A DNA stretch of 64,000 bases from JABSQH01 sp039177505 (GCA_039177505.1 JBCDFR010000021.1:1-64000), one strand, 5' to 3'. Counted from the first letter of the stretch, positions 52,503 to 62,077 are shown. Made by a program: numbers and translations. The notes: a model not told the origin generated them from the letters alone.

Positions 52503-53101
52503 GACGAACCCTCCCCGTTCAGGTCGAGGGCTTGGGCATCGGGCGTCAGCGCCGATTCGAGTGAATCGCCGGCGATACTCGCAGTGACGACCCCAGCACG
52601 GGCCTCGATCATCACCACCGAGGCGGTGAAGGTGATGGCATTCTCGGATTCGTACTGAGCCATCAACTCGCTGTGCGTCGCCGCAGCGGTGTTCTCCAGG
52701 TTGTTCGCCGCTCGAGCCCAAGCCTCGACGTCGGTGGTGTCGAAGTCGGCCTGGAGTTGGTCGAACACGTCTTGGTTCGGAGTGTCCGCCGAGAGCCCGG
52801 CAATACCGGCGATGCCCTTGGCGTAGTCGTTGTGGTTCGACGCCAACAGCTCGACCAGCGGCGACACGTCGTCGGAGATGCCGGCCTCGAGCGTCGTCTC
52901 ATAGAGGTCGCGGGCCGCCAGCTCGAGCTCCATCGCCTGGCGCAGCAGGGTGGTGTCGTCGGCCGTCGGGCTGAACGGGGGCGTGGCGGCGACCGGTCGG
53001 GCGGTGCTCAGCGCAGCGATCGCGGCGGCTGCACCAGCGGCGCCTGCGGTGCCCAACAGGGCACGCCGCGACGACGTCGGCTCGGCGCTGTCGAGACTCA
53101 C
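52499..53101 (-). CDS. Second exported ferritin-like protein (Tat signal)
   Basis: 200 residues from GTG 53101 with AAAGGA upstream. Twin-arginine signal TSSRRALLGTAGAAGAAAAI, then ferritin-like helices: LLRQAMELELAARDLYETTL with LELAARD, and LLASNHNDYAKGIAGIAGL. The E-x-x-R-D and H-N-D patterns resemble diiron ferritin-like domains. Its stop overlaps the start of the lipoprotein gene (ATGA); the two probably act together outside the membrane. Confidence 0.75.
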   Translation of the reverse strand: MSLDSAEPTSSRRALLGTAGAAGAAAAIAALSTARPVAATPPFSPTADDTTLLRQAMELELAARDLYETTLEAGISDDVSPLVELLASNHNDYAKGIAGIAGLSADTPNQDVFDQLQADFDTTDVEAWARAANNLENTAAATHSELMAQYESENAITFTASVVMIEARAGVVTASIAGDSLESALTPDAQALDLNGEGSS

Positions 53102-53226
53102 GTGGAGGGTCCTTTCGGGGTCATTGGGCCACCAGACTTCCCGCTCGGGAGGGGGCGGAGCAATTCTAGGTGCCGACGGCCATCGGGAAGGTGATCGGTC
53201 GAGGTGGTATTGGCGTGATGCATCGT

Positions 53227-54696
53227 CTACATGTCCAGCGCCGAGAGGTCCGGATGCCACTCCCGGCTGCGCTCGATCGCTGCGCTCCAACGAGCCCTGG
53301 CCGCTGCTGTTGATGCTGTCGGCGACGGCTTGACGCGCGTCGCCGGGCGCCATAGTTCGTCGGCGTCGCTGATGCTCGACCACGTGCCGATCGCCCGACC
53401 GGCCATAAACGCAGCGCCGCGCGTCGTCGCCTCGACGACGGGCGACACCTCGATCGGGCGATCGACCGCGTCGGCGAACGCCTGGACAAAGGTCGGGTTC
53501 TGGCTCATGCCACCGTCGATGCGGATCTCGTCAGCCGAGACATTCGTGTCGGCCATCGCCGCCTCGAACAGATCGGCGCCCCGATGAGCGACTCCTTCCA
53601 GCACTGCGCGCACGAGATGAGCGCGTTCGGTGCCGCGGGTGACGCCGAGGAGGGTGCCGCGCGCGCCATAGTCCCAATGCGGGGTGCCGAGCCCGAGCAG
53701 GGCAGGGACGTAGACCACCCCATCGGTGTCGGTGCACGTCGCGGCGACGTCGTGGCTGGCGGCGGGCGAGTCGATGATCCCGAGGTCGTCGCGCAACCAC
53801 TCGACGTTCGTCCCCGCCGACAGCATGATCCCCTCGACACCCCACCGTGGAGCACCGTCGACGCTCCACAGCGCCAGCGGGTAAGTGCCCCCGGGGTTCC
53901 GGCGCCCCGTCGCCGGAGCCGGCCCGTCGGAACACATGTCGAGCATTCCGCCGCTGCCGAAGGTGACCTTTACTCGCCCAGGGCGGACGCACCCTTGGCC
54001 GATCGTCGACGCCGGCTGATCCCCGAGTACCGCAGCGATCGGTGGCCCCCCGGTCAGCGCGCTGGCCGGTCCGAGCAGTGACGAGGAATCGACCACGGTC
54101 GGGAGGATCGATGACGGAATCGACAGAGCGTCGAGGATCTCGTCGTTCCACCTCGACCCGTCGACGCTGCGCATACCGGTCATCGTCGCCGACGAGTTGC
54201 CCTGATCACTGACGTGCAACGCTCCGTTCGAGAGCGACCACACCACCCAACTGTCGACCGTGCCTGCGCAGAGGTCGCGACCGTCGAGGTCGGGAGTGTT
54301 TGCGAGGAGCCACGCCAACTTGGTCGCGGTCTGGTTCGGGGCGAGGGTCCAGCCGTGCTCGGCGTTGGCGACGAGGCAGTCGCCGACCGTGCGCAGGTCC
54401 TGCCAGCCCAACCCGTGACCGATCGGCTCGCCGGTCGAGCGATCCCAGATCACAGCGCTGGCCCGCTGCGTGGTGACACCCACCGCGTCGATGGATGTCG
54501 GCGACCGCTCGATCACCTGGTTCGCAGCGTCGATGAGTGTCGAGGCCATCGCCGCTGGGTCGAACTCGACCAATCCTGGCGCCGGGTTCTCTGGCGGGCA
54601 GGGGCGATACTCGATATCGACGATGTCGAGCGCCTCGTCGACGCGTGCGGCTCGTAGCCCGGTGGTGCCGACGTCGATCACGAGCAGGTTGGTCAT
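53227..54696 (-). CDS. FGGY-family carbohydrate kinase, glycerol-kinase-like
   Basis: 489 residues. N-terminal LLVIDVGTTGLRAARVDEAL and later AVGVTTQRASAVIWDRSTGE are the FGGY signature 1 region of glycerol kinases; DQPASTIGQGCVRPGRVKVT and LEGVAHRGADLFEA... DGGMSQNPTFVQAFADAVDR complete it. Next to glpD and a G3P-type oxidase, it most likely phosphorylates glycerol; the motif GGQQR-like part is not verified, so another sugar is possible. Confidence 0.85.
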   Translation of the reverse strand: MTNLLVIDVGTTGLRAARVDEALDIVDIEYRPCPPENPAPGLVEFDPAAMASTLIDAANQVIERSPTSIDAVGVTTQRASAVIWDRSTGEPIGHGLGWQDLRTVGDCLVANAEHGWTLAPNQTATKLAWLLANTPDLDGRDLCAGTVDSWVVWSLSNGALHVSDQGNSSATMTGMRSVDGSRWNDEILDALSIPSSILPTVVDSSSLLGPASALTGGPPIAAVLGDQPASTIGQGCVRPGRVKVTFGSGGMLDMCSDGPAPATGRRNPGGTYPLALWSVDGAPRWGVEGIMLSAGTNVEWLRDDLGIIDSPAASHDVAATCTDTDGVVYVPALLGLGTPHWDYGARGTLLGVTRGTERAHLVRAVLEGVAHRGADLFEAAMADTNVSADEIRIDGGMSQNPTFVQAFADAVDRPIEVSPVVEATTRGAAFMAGRAIGTWSSISDADELWRPATRVKPSPTASTAAARARWSAAIERSREWHPDLSALDM

Positions 54697-54720
54697 CGCA
54701 GGCTCGTCACGTGGTCGGCC

Positions 54721-55176
54721 TCACATGCCGCCCGGGTGGGCACGGCTCGACGGCCGGATGCCCTTCGACTGCAAGCGACTGCCGAGGAACCCACCGACGA
54801 GGCCGGCGCCGAGCACGAGGGTCAGGGTGAAGAACACGCCGAACCAGTTCACGTCGCCGCCGGCGATCAGCTGGATCGCAATGAACACGGCTTGTGCGGC
54901 CGCGTATGTGCCAGTGGCGGTGACCAGCCCGTGGCTCAGTGGTGTACCGCAGCGCTGAACCCACGCTGCGCAACCGGCGCCGATGACGAAACCACCGAAG
55001 GCCGCAAAGAAGAACGCGGCTTGCACGCCGGCCTCGTCGGAGTCGACCACCGCCGCGATCACCGTGAGCGGCACTGCGAGCACCAAGGAGATGATCGCTC
55101 CGGCACGAATCGCCGGCGGGTCCCACCGGCCCGGCAGCACGGCGTCGATCTTGGCCAGGCGCTCTGCGTCGCTCAT
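54721..55176 (-). CDS. Small membrane protein of the glycerol block
   Basis: 151 residues from ATG 55176. Four membrane helices: IISLVLAVPLTVIAAVV, AAFFFAAFGGFVIGAG, GTYAAAQAVFIAIQLIAG and FTLTLVLGAGLVGGFLG. No family recognised. It sits between the FAD oxidase and the kinase and is presumably in the same transcript; whether it aids uptake is unknown. Confidence 0.7.
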   Translation of the reverse strand: MSDAERLAKIDAVLPGRWDPPAIRAGAIISLVLAVPLTVIAAVVDSDEAGVQAAFFFAAFGGFVIGAGCAAWVQRCGTPLSHGLVTATGTYAAAQAVFIAIQLIAGGDVNWFGVFFTLTLVLGAGLVGGFLGSRLQSKGIRPSSRAHPGGM

Positions 55177-55231
55177 CGGCGGTGGGAGCAGCAAGTGCGA
55201 GTCGTCACGGACTGGGTCATCTGAATGCCGA

Positions 55232-56713
55232 TCATTGTGGCCAGCGGGCCGTGTCGCTGCGCGTTGGCAGCCCCATCTTGCCTGGATTGAGGACGCCCAC
55301 CGGGTCGAGCGCGTGCTTCAAGCCGGCGAACACGTCAAGACCGGGTCCCAGCGCTTCGGCCATGAAGCGGTCGCGAACCACTCCGACACCGTGGTGGTGT
55401 GACAGGTTGCCGCCATTAGCGAGCACGGCACGCTGTCCCGCATCCCACAGGGCGCGGTAGGTCTTGTCGATCTCGTCGGCCGGAGGGCTAGCGGCGAACG
55501 TGAAGTAGATACATGCGCCATCGACATAGCTGTGCGACAGGTGACACGACGCCGAGCGAGCGTGCGGCACGGCTGTCATCGCCGCGGTGGTGGCGTCGAA
55601 GACCGCCGGAAGAGCCGACCACGGCGCAGCGATCTCCAACGTGTCGACGACGAATCCGCGGCGGGTCAATGCTTGCAGGGCACTCGTGTCGTTGCGGTGC
55701 TCCATCCATGCGTCGACCGGCGCCGAGCCGGCGTCGATGGCCGAGCTTGCCGCACAGACCTCCTCGACGACCTGCATCGTGGCATCGACGATGACCGGGT
55801 CGCCCTCGTCGAGCACCAACAGGGTGCACGTCGATCCGTCGCCGACGTGGCCGCGTGCCGATTCGATGGCGTCGTACAGCCGCAGCACCGCAGGTGTTGC
55901 TCCTCGCCGGAGGATGAGGCGGCACGCGTCGAGGCCAGCTTCGAAGTCGCTGAACGTCCACGCCTGTCGTCGTTCGGCTGGTGGCGTCGGCCAGGCCCGC
56001 AACCACACATCGGTGATCACGCCGAGTGTGCCCTCCGAACCGACGAACAACTGCGTCAGATCGGGACCGGTGGCGGCAGCCGGCGCACCGCCGGTAGTGA
56101 TCACTCGGCCGTCGGCCAGGACGACTTCGAGCCCGTTGACGATGTGCTCGATCTTGCCGTACCTCGTGCTGTACTGACCAGCACCGCGGGCTGCGACCCA
56201 GCCGCCAACGGTGGCCAGGTCGAAGCTCTGGGGGAAATGGCCAACCGTCAAGCCGTAGTCGTGGCGTAGCTCGCGTTCGAGATCAGGCCCGAATGTGCCC
56301 GGACGCACCTCGACCACCCCGGACGTCGCGTCGACCGCCTCGATCCCGGCCAGTGCCGTGAGATCGAGCAGCACGCCACCGGCGAGGGGGACGCTGCCCC
56401 CGACCACACCCGATCGTCCACCAGCCGGTGTAACGGCGACTCCAGCTTCGTTGCACGAGCGCAGCACATGGGCGACGCCATCGGTGGTCGTCGGTCGGAC
56501 GACCGCGGCGGCTCGTCTCGGAACGGCACCGTGCAGTGACCAATGCAACGCCAGCGGCCACCAGTCGCGGCTGGCCTCGGCAGTTGCCGCCTCATCGGTG
56601 ACGACGTCGCCGACGACGCGCAGCGCATCGAGCAGGTCGTTGCTCAGCGGCGCCGGCGCGTCGCCCAGGTGCGATGTGGTGCCGGTCAGCTCAATTGGCG
56701 ACGACGGGCGCAT
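55232..56713 (-). CDS. FAD-binding oxidase, alkyl-DHAP-synthase/glycolate-oxidase type
   Basis: 493 residues from ATG 56713. FAD-binding PCMH fold: VVRPTTTDGVAHVLRSCNEA, VTPAGGRSGVVGGSVPLAGG, DLATVGGWVAARGAGQYSTR and GSEGTLGVITDVWLRAWP; C-terminal NLSHHHGVGVVRDRFMAEAL and DPVGVLNPGKM. The His-rich motif is that of alkyldihydroxyacetonephosphate synthases and relatives. It overlaps glpD by 23 bp and probably acts on a related polyol or ether-lipid intermediate (inference). Confidence 0.85.
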   Translation of the reverse strand: MRPSSPIELTGTTSHLGDAPAPLSNDLLDALRVVGDVVTDEAATAEASRDWWPLALHWSLHGAVPRRAAAVVRPTTTDGVAHVLRSCNEAGVAVTPAGGRSGVVGGSVPLAGGVLLDLTALAGIEAVDATSGVVEVRPGTFGPDLERELRHDYGLTVGHFPQSFDLATVGGWVAARGAGQYSTRYGKIEHIVNGLEVVLADGRVITTGGAPAAATGPDLTQLFVGSEGTLGVITDVWLRAWPTPPAERRQAWTFSDFEAGLDACRLILRRGATPAVLRLYDAIESARGHVGDGSTCTLLVLDEGDPVIVDATMQVVEEVCAASSAIDAGSAPVDAWMEHRNDTSALQALTRRGFVVDTLEIAAPWSALPAVFDATTAAMTAVPHARSASCHLSHSYVDGACIYFTFAASPPADEIDKTYRALWDAGQRAVLANGGNLSHHHGVGVVRDRFMAEALGPGLDVFAGLKHALDPVGVLNPGKMGLPTRSDTARWPQ

Positions 56714-58460
56714 CGGTGCTCTCCGTGTGTGCGGGCGATGGGTGCGCCACCAGGTCTCCGAGCACCGAGACCCACTCGCGCTCGCTCCAGGCTCGGAAGT
56801 CGTCAATCTGGACGGCACGCTGCTCCTCGTCCCAATGCAACTCGCCCGCCATCAGCTCGGCGGCGACGGGGGCGGCCTCGAGGGCGGCGCGTCGGTCGAA
56901 CAGCTGCAGGCGGGTGCGGCGGGTCAGGACGTCGTGCAACGTCGTCGCCATCTCCGAGCGCACTGCGTAGACGACCTCGGCACGCAGATAGGGGTAGCCG
57001 GCAACGAGGCGCTCACCAAGATCGGTGCGGTCAGCGATGAGCGCACGCACGTCGTCGGCATGCGTTCCGTACCGTGACCACAGATAATGATCCATCGAAC
57101 CCCGTCGCACGTTGGGGCGCCGGCCGCTCCCAGCGAGGCGGAGACCGACGGTTCGGCGCCGCCGATCGAGCCGCCGCCACCACTGCACCGGGCGGCCGAG
57201 CCGTTGCATGACCACGTCGATCGTGTCTTCGGCCATCTCCCGGTACGTCGTGAGCTTGCCGCCGAGGATGCTGACTACGCCATCGGCGTCGACGTCGATC
57301 GCGTGCCGTCTGGAGAGATCTGCGGTTGACGGGTTGTTGCCAGACGAATGGGTCGGTCGCTCCACTAGCGGCCGTAGTCCGGACCACACCGCAGTGACAT
57401 CGTCGACCGTGACCTGACGGACACGTTCGGTGTCGAGCGCGTCGTTGAGTGCAGTGAGCACGTAGTCGACGTCGTCGGTGGTCACCGGCGGGTCGTCGAG
57501 CGGCCCGTCGTAGTCGGTGTCGGTGGTGCCGATGTAGACGTGGCTGAACGTCCCGTCCGGGTACTCGCCCCAAGGCACGAGGAACAGGCTGCGTTTGTCG
57601 CGCCGCACAGGGATGATCACGGCAACGTCGACGCGGATGAGTTCCCAGGGCACCGTGAGGTGGACTCCCTTGGCTGGTCGAATCGTCATTGCCGGCGGAG
57701 CTGATGACCCCGTACCGATGGTGTCGGCCCAAACACCCGCGGCGTTAACCACCGCCCGCGCCGGCACGCGCAGCGATTCGCCGTCGATGTCGAGGGTCAC
57801 GTCGTAGCCGTCGACGCGGCGCTCGACGCTGCGCACGGGACAACGGTTGAGCACGGTCGCACCGTTGGCTGCGGCGGTCTGGGCGATCGTCAGCGTCAGA
57901 CGAGCGTCGTCGGCGCTGGCGTCGTAGTAGAGAAAGCCGCCTGATAGTCGCTCCAACGTGGTCGTCGGGAAGTGCTCGGCGGCCTGTCGTGCGTCGAGGC
58001 GCCGGTGCAGCTTGCCGATGCGCCACCCCCCGGTGAGGTCGTACATCCACAGCGCCGAGTTCAACGCTTTGGCGAGCTTCTTCGAGACGACACCGTCGCG
58101 TGTCATCACCGGGATGAGGAACGGGAGCGTGTCGACGAGATGCGCAGCGTTGCGCCGGAGTCGCTGGCGCTCGCGCAGCGCCTCGTACACCAACCGCACG
58201 TCGCCGGCCTGCAGATAGCGCAGTCCGCCGTGGACCATCTTCGAGCTCTTCGACGATGTTCCTGAAGCGAAGTCGTCGCGCTCGACGAGGGCGGTGCGCA
58301 GCCCGCGGTGTGCGGCGTCGAGAGCGGCTCCGGCGCCGGTGATGCCAGCCCCGATGACGAGAACATCGAATGGTGCGGCGCGACCCTCGGCGGTCGCACG
58401 CAGGGCTTCCGCCATCGCGCCCCGCTCGAATGTTGTCGCCGTGACGTCGGTGCTCGGCAT
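56691..58460 (-). CDS. glpD: Glycerol-3-phosphate dehydrogenase (FAD, respiratory)
   Basis: 589 residues. Oxidises glycerol-3-phosphate to dihydroxyacetone phosphate at the membrane. FAD motif DVLVIGAGITGAGAALDAAH, then LVERDDFASGTSSKSSKMVH and GGLRYLQAGDVRLVYEALRE, and the C-terminal SILGGKLTTYREMAEDTID are all typical of GlpD. First gene of the minus-strand glycerol block; 31 bp separate its start from the divergent Fe-S protein. Confidence 0.95.
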   Translation of the reverse strand: MPSTDVTATTFERGAMAEALRATAEGRAAPFDVLVIGAGITGAGAALDAAHRGLRTALVERDDFASGTSSKSSKMVHGGLRYLQAGDVRLVYEALRERQRLRRNAAHLVDTLPFLIPVMTRDGVVSKKLAKALNSALWMYDLTGGWRIGKLHRRLDARQAAEHFPTTTLERLSGGFLYYDASADDARLTLTIAQTAAANGATVLNRCPVRSVERRVDGYDVTLDIDGESLRVPARAVVNAAGVWADTIGTGSSAPPAMTIRPAKGVHLTVPWELIRVDVAVIIPVRRDKRSLFLVPWGEYPDGTFSHVYIGTTDTDYDGPLDDPPVTTDDVDYVLTALNDALDTERVRQVTVDDVTAVWSGLRPLVERPTHSSGNNPSTADLSRRHAIDVDADGVVSILGGKLTTYREMAEDTIDVVMQRLGRPVQWWRRLDRRRRTVGLRLAGSGRRPNVRRGSMDHYLWSRYGTHADDVRALIADRTDLGERLVAGYPYLRAEVVYAVRSEMATTLHDVLTRRTRLQLFDRRAALEAAPVAAELMAGELHWDEEQRAVQIDDFRAWSEREWVSVLGDLVAHPSPAHTESTDAPVVAN

Positions 58461-58491
58461 CGAGGCGGATGTTAGGACGCGGCTCAGGGTG

Positions 58492-59769
58492 ATGGGCGAG
58501 CGGACGCGGTACTGTCCGAGCGCGATCTACGACCCACACGATCCGGCCTACCTCGACGAGGCGACCTGTCGCCGCGACCTCGCGGCGACATTTGGTCGAT
58601 GCGTCGGCTGTGCGCAATGCGTCGACTACTGCTCGGTGTTTCCGGGGTTGTTCGCACTGCTCGATCGACTCGCCGATCGTGACCCAGAACGAATGACGCC
58701 GGCGCAGCAGGACGATCTGGTCGATGAGTGCCATCAATGCCGACGTTGTGTGGAGGCCTGTGGTGGGTCGACGGAGGGTCGGTCCGACGACGATGTCGTG
58801 CCGATCGACCTTCCGCGGATGATCGCTCGATCGATGGCGATGCGCGTTGCGAGCGGCCATGTCCGGACAGCCCACCGCAGAGCGACGCGCACGCTTGCTC
58901 GGAACAATGTGCTCGACCGTCTTCCAGCGGGAGCAGCAGGTTCGAGGCGTCGGCGGTGGGCCCGGGCGTTCACGGGGATCTCCGCTGCACGGCGACTCCC
59001 CGGGCGCAGCGGGGCTGCGGCTGCCGGGGCATCAGCGGTCCGATCGTGCGACAGCGACGAGGCCGATGTCGCAGTAGTGCGGACATGTCTGCAAAGGCAG
59101 CAGCCTGTCGCTGCCCTCGTTGGGCTGCTCGACGTCGTTGGAGTGCCGTGTCGAGAGGCGGCGCTCTCGTGTTGTGGTGCCCCAGCGCTGTACGGCGGCG
59201 ATCTCGACCGGTTCGGCGAGATCGCGTCGAGTGCTGTTGCTGCTCTGTCGGCCAACGCCCGCGCCGGGCGCGACATCGTCGTGACCGAACCGGCATGCGC
59301 CGAGGTGCTCCGCGAATACCTCGTCCATCATGTTGACCCGCAGCAGCGAATCGATGCGGAAGTGGTCGCAGCTGCGGTGTGTGACGCCGTCGACTATCTC
59401 GAGCCTCTGCCGGTGACGGCACGTGTCGACGCGACCACACCGACACACGTCGTGGCGCAACGCTCGGTGCCGGGCGGCGCGCCCGACGCGACACTGCGTT
59501 TGCTGGAGCGTGCGGGAGCGCACGTCCATCCGCTCGATCGTCCCGTCGGTGACGCCGGGGGCTGGCGTCTGCGGGCGACGAACGACGACCGTGTGGACCA
59601 GCTCGATCGTGTGCTCATCGACGACGCCAGGGCAGCGCTGACAGCGCATCCCGACGCGGCGCTCGTTGCCGAGTCGTCGCTGGCGGCCGTCGCCATCGAG
59701 GAGCGTCTCGGACGGCCGGTCGAACACGTGCTCGAGTGGCTGGCCCGCGGTGGCTCGCCCAAATTGTGA
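58492..59769 (+). CDS. GlpC/glycolate-oxidase-like iron-sulfur protein
   Basis: 425 residues from ATG 58492 (GTG 58489 possible). Two 4Fe-4S sites: CVGCAQCVDYCSVFP and ECHQCRRCVEACGG. A CCG-type domain motif ALSCCGAPALYGGDLDRFGE follows; the second CCG usually present in GlpC is not recognisable. An Arg/Ala-rich stretch (RRRRWARAFTGISAARRL) sits between. Divergent from glpD, so it likely transfers electrons from the FAD enzymes to the quinone pool (family inference). Confidence 0.85.
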   Translation: MGERTRYCPSAIYDPHDPAYLDEATCRRDLAATFGRCVGCAQCVDYCSVFPGLFALLDRLADRDPERMTPAQQDDLVDECHQCRRCVEACGGSTEGRSDDDVVPIDLPRMIARSMAMRVASGHVRTAHRRATRTLARNNVLDRLPAGAAGSRRRRWARAFTGISAARRLPGRSGAAAAGASAVRSCDSDEADVAVVRTCLQRQQPVAALVGLLDVVGVPCREAALSCCGAPALYGGDLDRFGEIASSAVAALSANARAGRDIVVTEPACAEVLREYLVHHVDPQQRIDAEVVAAAVCDAVDYLEPLPVTARVDATTPTHVVAQRSVPGGAPDATLRLLERAGAHVHPLDRPVGDAGGWRLRATNDDRVDQLDRVLIDDARAALTAHPDAALVAESSLAAVAIEERLGRPVEHVLEWLARGGSPKL

Positions 59770-59886
59770 CGATTCCGTGCGCAATTCGCCTGTTTCGCTC
59801 AGAATTTCGGGTGGTGGAATTGGCTCTGGCGCTTGCTGACCAGGGCAATTAGGCTTTGTCCCTCGAAGTCTTTGGGGGTCACACGA

Positions 59887-60132
59887 GTGTCGGTACAGGA
59901 GATGAAGTGGTGGGATCTCGGGGCGTGCCGCGGGTTGGACGCTGCGATCTTCTACCCGGAAGACGAAGAAGGGGCACAGGTCGCCAAATCGGTCTGTGAG
60001 GGCTGCTCGGTGCAGAGCGCGTGTCTCGAACATGCGTTGGACCGGCGCGAGAAGGCCGGCGTCTGGGGCGGTGCCACCGAACGCGACCGACGTCGAATCA
60101 TCCGTCGGCGACGACGCATTGCTTCGGCCTGA
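59887..60132 (+). CDS. WhiB-family iron-sulfur transcriptional regulator
   Basis: 81 residues from GTG 59887 (ATG 59902 would leave only 1-2 bp after AGGAG; a GGGGG lies 9 bp before the GTG). Four cluster cysteines in GACRGLD, VCEGCSVQSACLEHAL; turn motif AGVWGG; basic tail RDRRRIIRRRRRIAS. This is the canonical WhiB layout (Cys ... CxxCx5C, GVWGG). Only actinobacteria and their phages carry the family. Target genes unknown; no partner sigma factor adjacent. Confidence 0.93.
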   Translation: MSVQEMKWWDLGACRGLDAAIFYPEDEEGAQVAKSVCEGCSVQSACLEHALDRREKAGVWGGATERDRRRIIRRRRRIASA

Positions 60133-60176
60133 ATTCCGCGTTTCAAGTCGCCCGCCGCTCTGGCAGCATCGCTGAG

Positions 60177-61214
60177 ATGACCACCGACTTCCGCGGCTGG
60201 ACCGCGTTGATCACCGACGCGCTTGCTGGCCGCGACCTCAGCCAATCGGACGCCGCTGCCGCAATGGCCACGATCCTCGACGGCGATGCCACGTCTGCCC
60301 AGATCGCGGGATTCCTCGTGGCGATGAACAGCAAAGGTGTGGTTGCCCCCGAACTCGTCGGCATGCTCGACGCCGCGTTGGCTGCGTCGCCGGTTGTGCC
60401 GTTGAGCGACGACGAACGAAGTCGGGCAATCGACATCGTGGGAACCGGCGGCGACGGCTCCCACTCGATCAACGTGTCGACGATGGCCGCGCTCGTGGCC
60501 GCGGGCGCAGGGGTGGCGGTCTGCAAACACGGGAATCGCTCCGCGTCGTCGAAGTGCGGCGCGGCCGACGTTCTGGAAGCGTTGGGACTGAACCTCGACG
60601 TGCGTCCGGAGCAGGTCGCCGCGTCGGTTCGCGAAGCTGGCTTTGGATTCTGCTTCGCCCAGGCGTTCCACCCGGCGTTTCGTCACGCCGGTCCGCCGCG
60701 TCGCGAGATGGGCATCCCTACGGTGTTCAATCTCATCGGTCCGATGGCCAATCCCGGTCGCGTCGAACGCCAGGTGATCGGCATCGCCGATCCGGTTGTT
60801 GCCCGTCCGATGCTCGAAGCGCTCGCCGAGCGGGGCCTGCGGTCGGCGTGGATCGTGCACGGATCCGGGCTCGATGAGATCACCACCACGGGCTCGACCG
60901 AGGTGCTGTCGCTGAACGCCGGGACGATCACCAGATTCACCATCGAGTCCGCCGCGCTCGGCCTTCCACTGGCCACTGCGGAGCAGCTGAGCGGTGGTGA
61001 CCGTGAGGGCAACGCAGACGTTGTTCGTCGAGTTCTCGGCGGCGAACACGGTCCGTATCGTGACGTGGTGGTGCTCAATGCCGCAGCTGCGCTGGTGGTC
61101 GCGGGCGTCGCCGGTGATCTCCCCGAAGCGATGGCATCCGCGTCGGCTGCGATCGACGATGGACGCGCCCAGGGCGCCCTCGATGCGGCCGTGCGCATCT
61201 CCCAACGCACGTGA
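60177..61214 (+). CDS. trpD: Anthranilate phosphoribosyltransferase
   Basis: 345 residues from ATG 60177. Second step of tryptophan synthesis. Motifs: GTGGDGSHSINVST (PRPP loop), VCKHGNRSASSKCGAADVLE and GPMANPGRVERQVIGIADP. The His and Arg contacts are kept. Not in a trp operon here: the WhiB gene precedes it by 45 bp and a GHMP kinase overlaps its end. Such isolated trpD is common in actinobacteria. Confidence 0.96.
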   Translation: MTTDFRGWTALITDALAGRDLSQSDAAAAMATILDGDATSAQIAGFLVAMNSKGVVAPELVGMLDAALAASPVVPLSDDERSRAIDIVGTGGDGSHSINVSTMAALVAAGAGVAVCKHGNRSASSKCGAADVLEALGLNLDVRPEQVAASVREAGFGFCFAQAFHPAFRHAGPPRREMGIPTVFNLIGPMANPGRVERQVIGIADPVVARPMLEALAERGLRSAWIVHGSGLDEITTTGSTEVLSLNAGTITRFTIESAALGLPLATAEQLSGGDREGNADVVRRVLGGEHGPYRDVVVLNAAAALVVAGVAGDLPEAMASASAAIDDGRAQGALDAAVRISQRT

Positions 61215-62044
61215 CCACCGCTCACGTTCCCGCATCGTCAGCCAATCTCGGGGCCGGTTTCGATGTACTCGGCATGGCGCTCGGGCTACGCCTCGCGGTC
61301 GGGGATGGGCAACCGCCCAGTCGTGCGCAGGTGCTCGACGAGCACCACCCCGCGAGCGTGGCGTTCGTCCGCGCCGGGGGCGACGATCGACCCCTTTGGA
61401 TTCGTAGCCCCATTCCGATGGGACGCGGGCTCGGATTCAGCGGCGCGGCACGAGTCGCCGGCGCTGCGCTGGCGACCGCGATCGAACAGCACCGACTCGA
61501 CAGCGACGGGCGCCGCGCGGCGCTTGCGGTCGCAGCCGAACTCGAGGCGCACGGGGACAACGCCGCCGCGTCGACCTTCGGTGGTGTGACCGCCTGGGTG
61601 GCTGGTCATGCTGTGGCACTTCCGCTCGGGCCGCGTCTCGGCGGCGCAGCGATCGTCGCTTGGATCCCGAGGTCCACCACATCGACCGATCGCTCCCGTG
61701 CGGCGCTCGCTCGGCGGATCGACCGCGGGGCGGTGACCGCCAACCTGGGTGCGGTCGCGCAGTTCGTGGTTGCGCTCGCCGATGACGACCCCGACCTGCT
61801 GACTGGGGCGACGGACGACCACGTGCATCAGCACGCCCGTTTCGCGGCGCAGCCTGCCGGTGCGCACGCACTGAGCGTTGGGCTCGATGCCGGCGCGTGG
61901 TGTGGATGGTTTTCTGGCAGCGGTCCGACCGTGGCGCTGTGGGTCGACCCGGCTCATGTCGAGGCGGTGCTCGCTGCGCTGCCAGCCGAAGGCGCCGCCC
62001 GCCGGCTCACGATCGACACCGCAGGGATCGAGATCGAACGTTGA
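61211..62044 (+). CDS. thrB: Homoserine kinase-like GHMP kinase
   Basis: 277 residues from GTG 61211, overlapping the trpD stop (GTGA). Motif 1 VPASSANLGAGFDVLGMALG, motif 2 PMGRGLGFSGAARVAGA and motif 3 SGSGPTVALWVDP match ThrB. Motif 2 has Phe-Ser where homoserine kinases usually have Ser-Ser (GLGSS). The enzyme phosphorylates homoserine on the way to threonine; no thrA or thrC nearby. Confidence 0.85.
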   Translation: MTTAHVPASSANLGAGFDVLGMALGLRLAVGDGQPPSRAQVLDEHHPASVAFVRAGGDDRPLWIRSPIPMGRGLGFSGAARVAGAALATAIEQHRLDSDGRRAALAVAAELEAHGDNAAASTFGGVTAWVAGHAVALPLGPRLGGAAIVAWIPRSTTSTDRSRAALARRIDRGAVTANLGAVAQFVVALADDDPDLLTGATDDHVHQHARFAAQPAGAHALSVGLDAGAWCGWFSGSGPTVALWVDPAHVEAVLAALPAEGAARRLTIDTAGIEIER

Positions 62045-62077
62045 TCGCGGCGGTCCGTTGCCGTGGCCGCCGATGCG

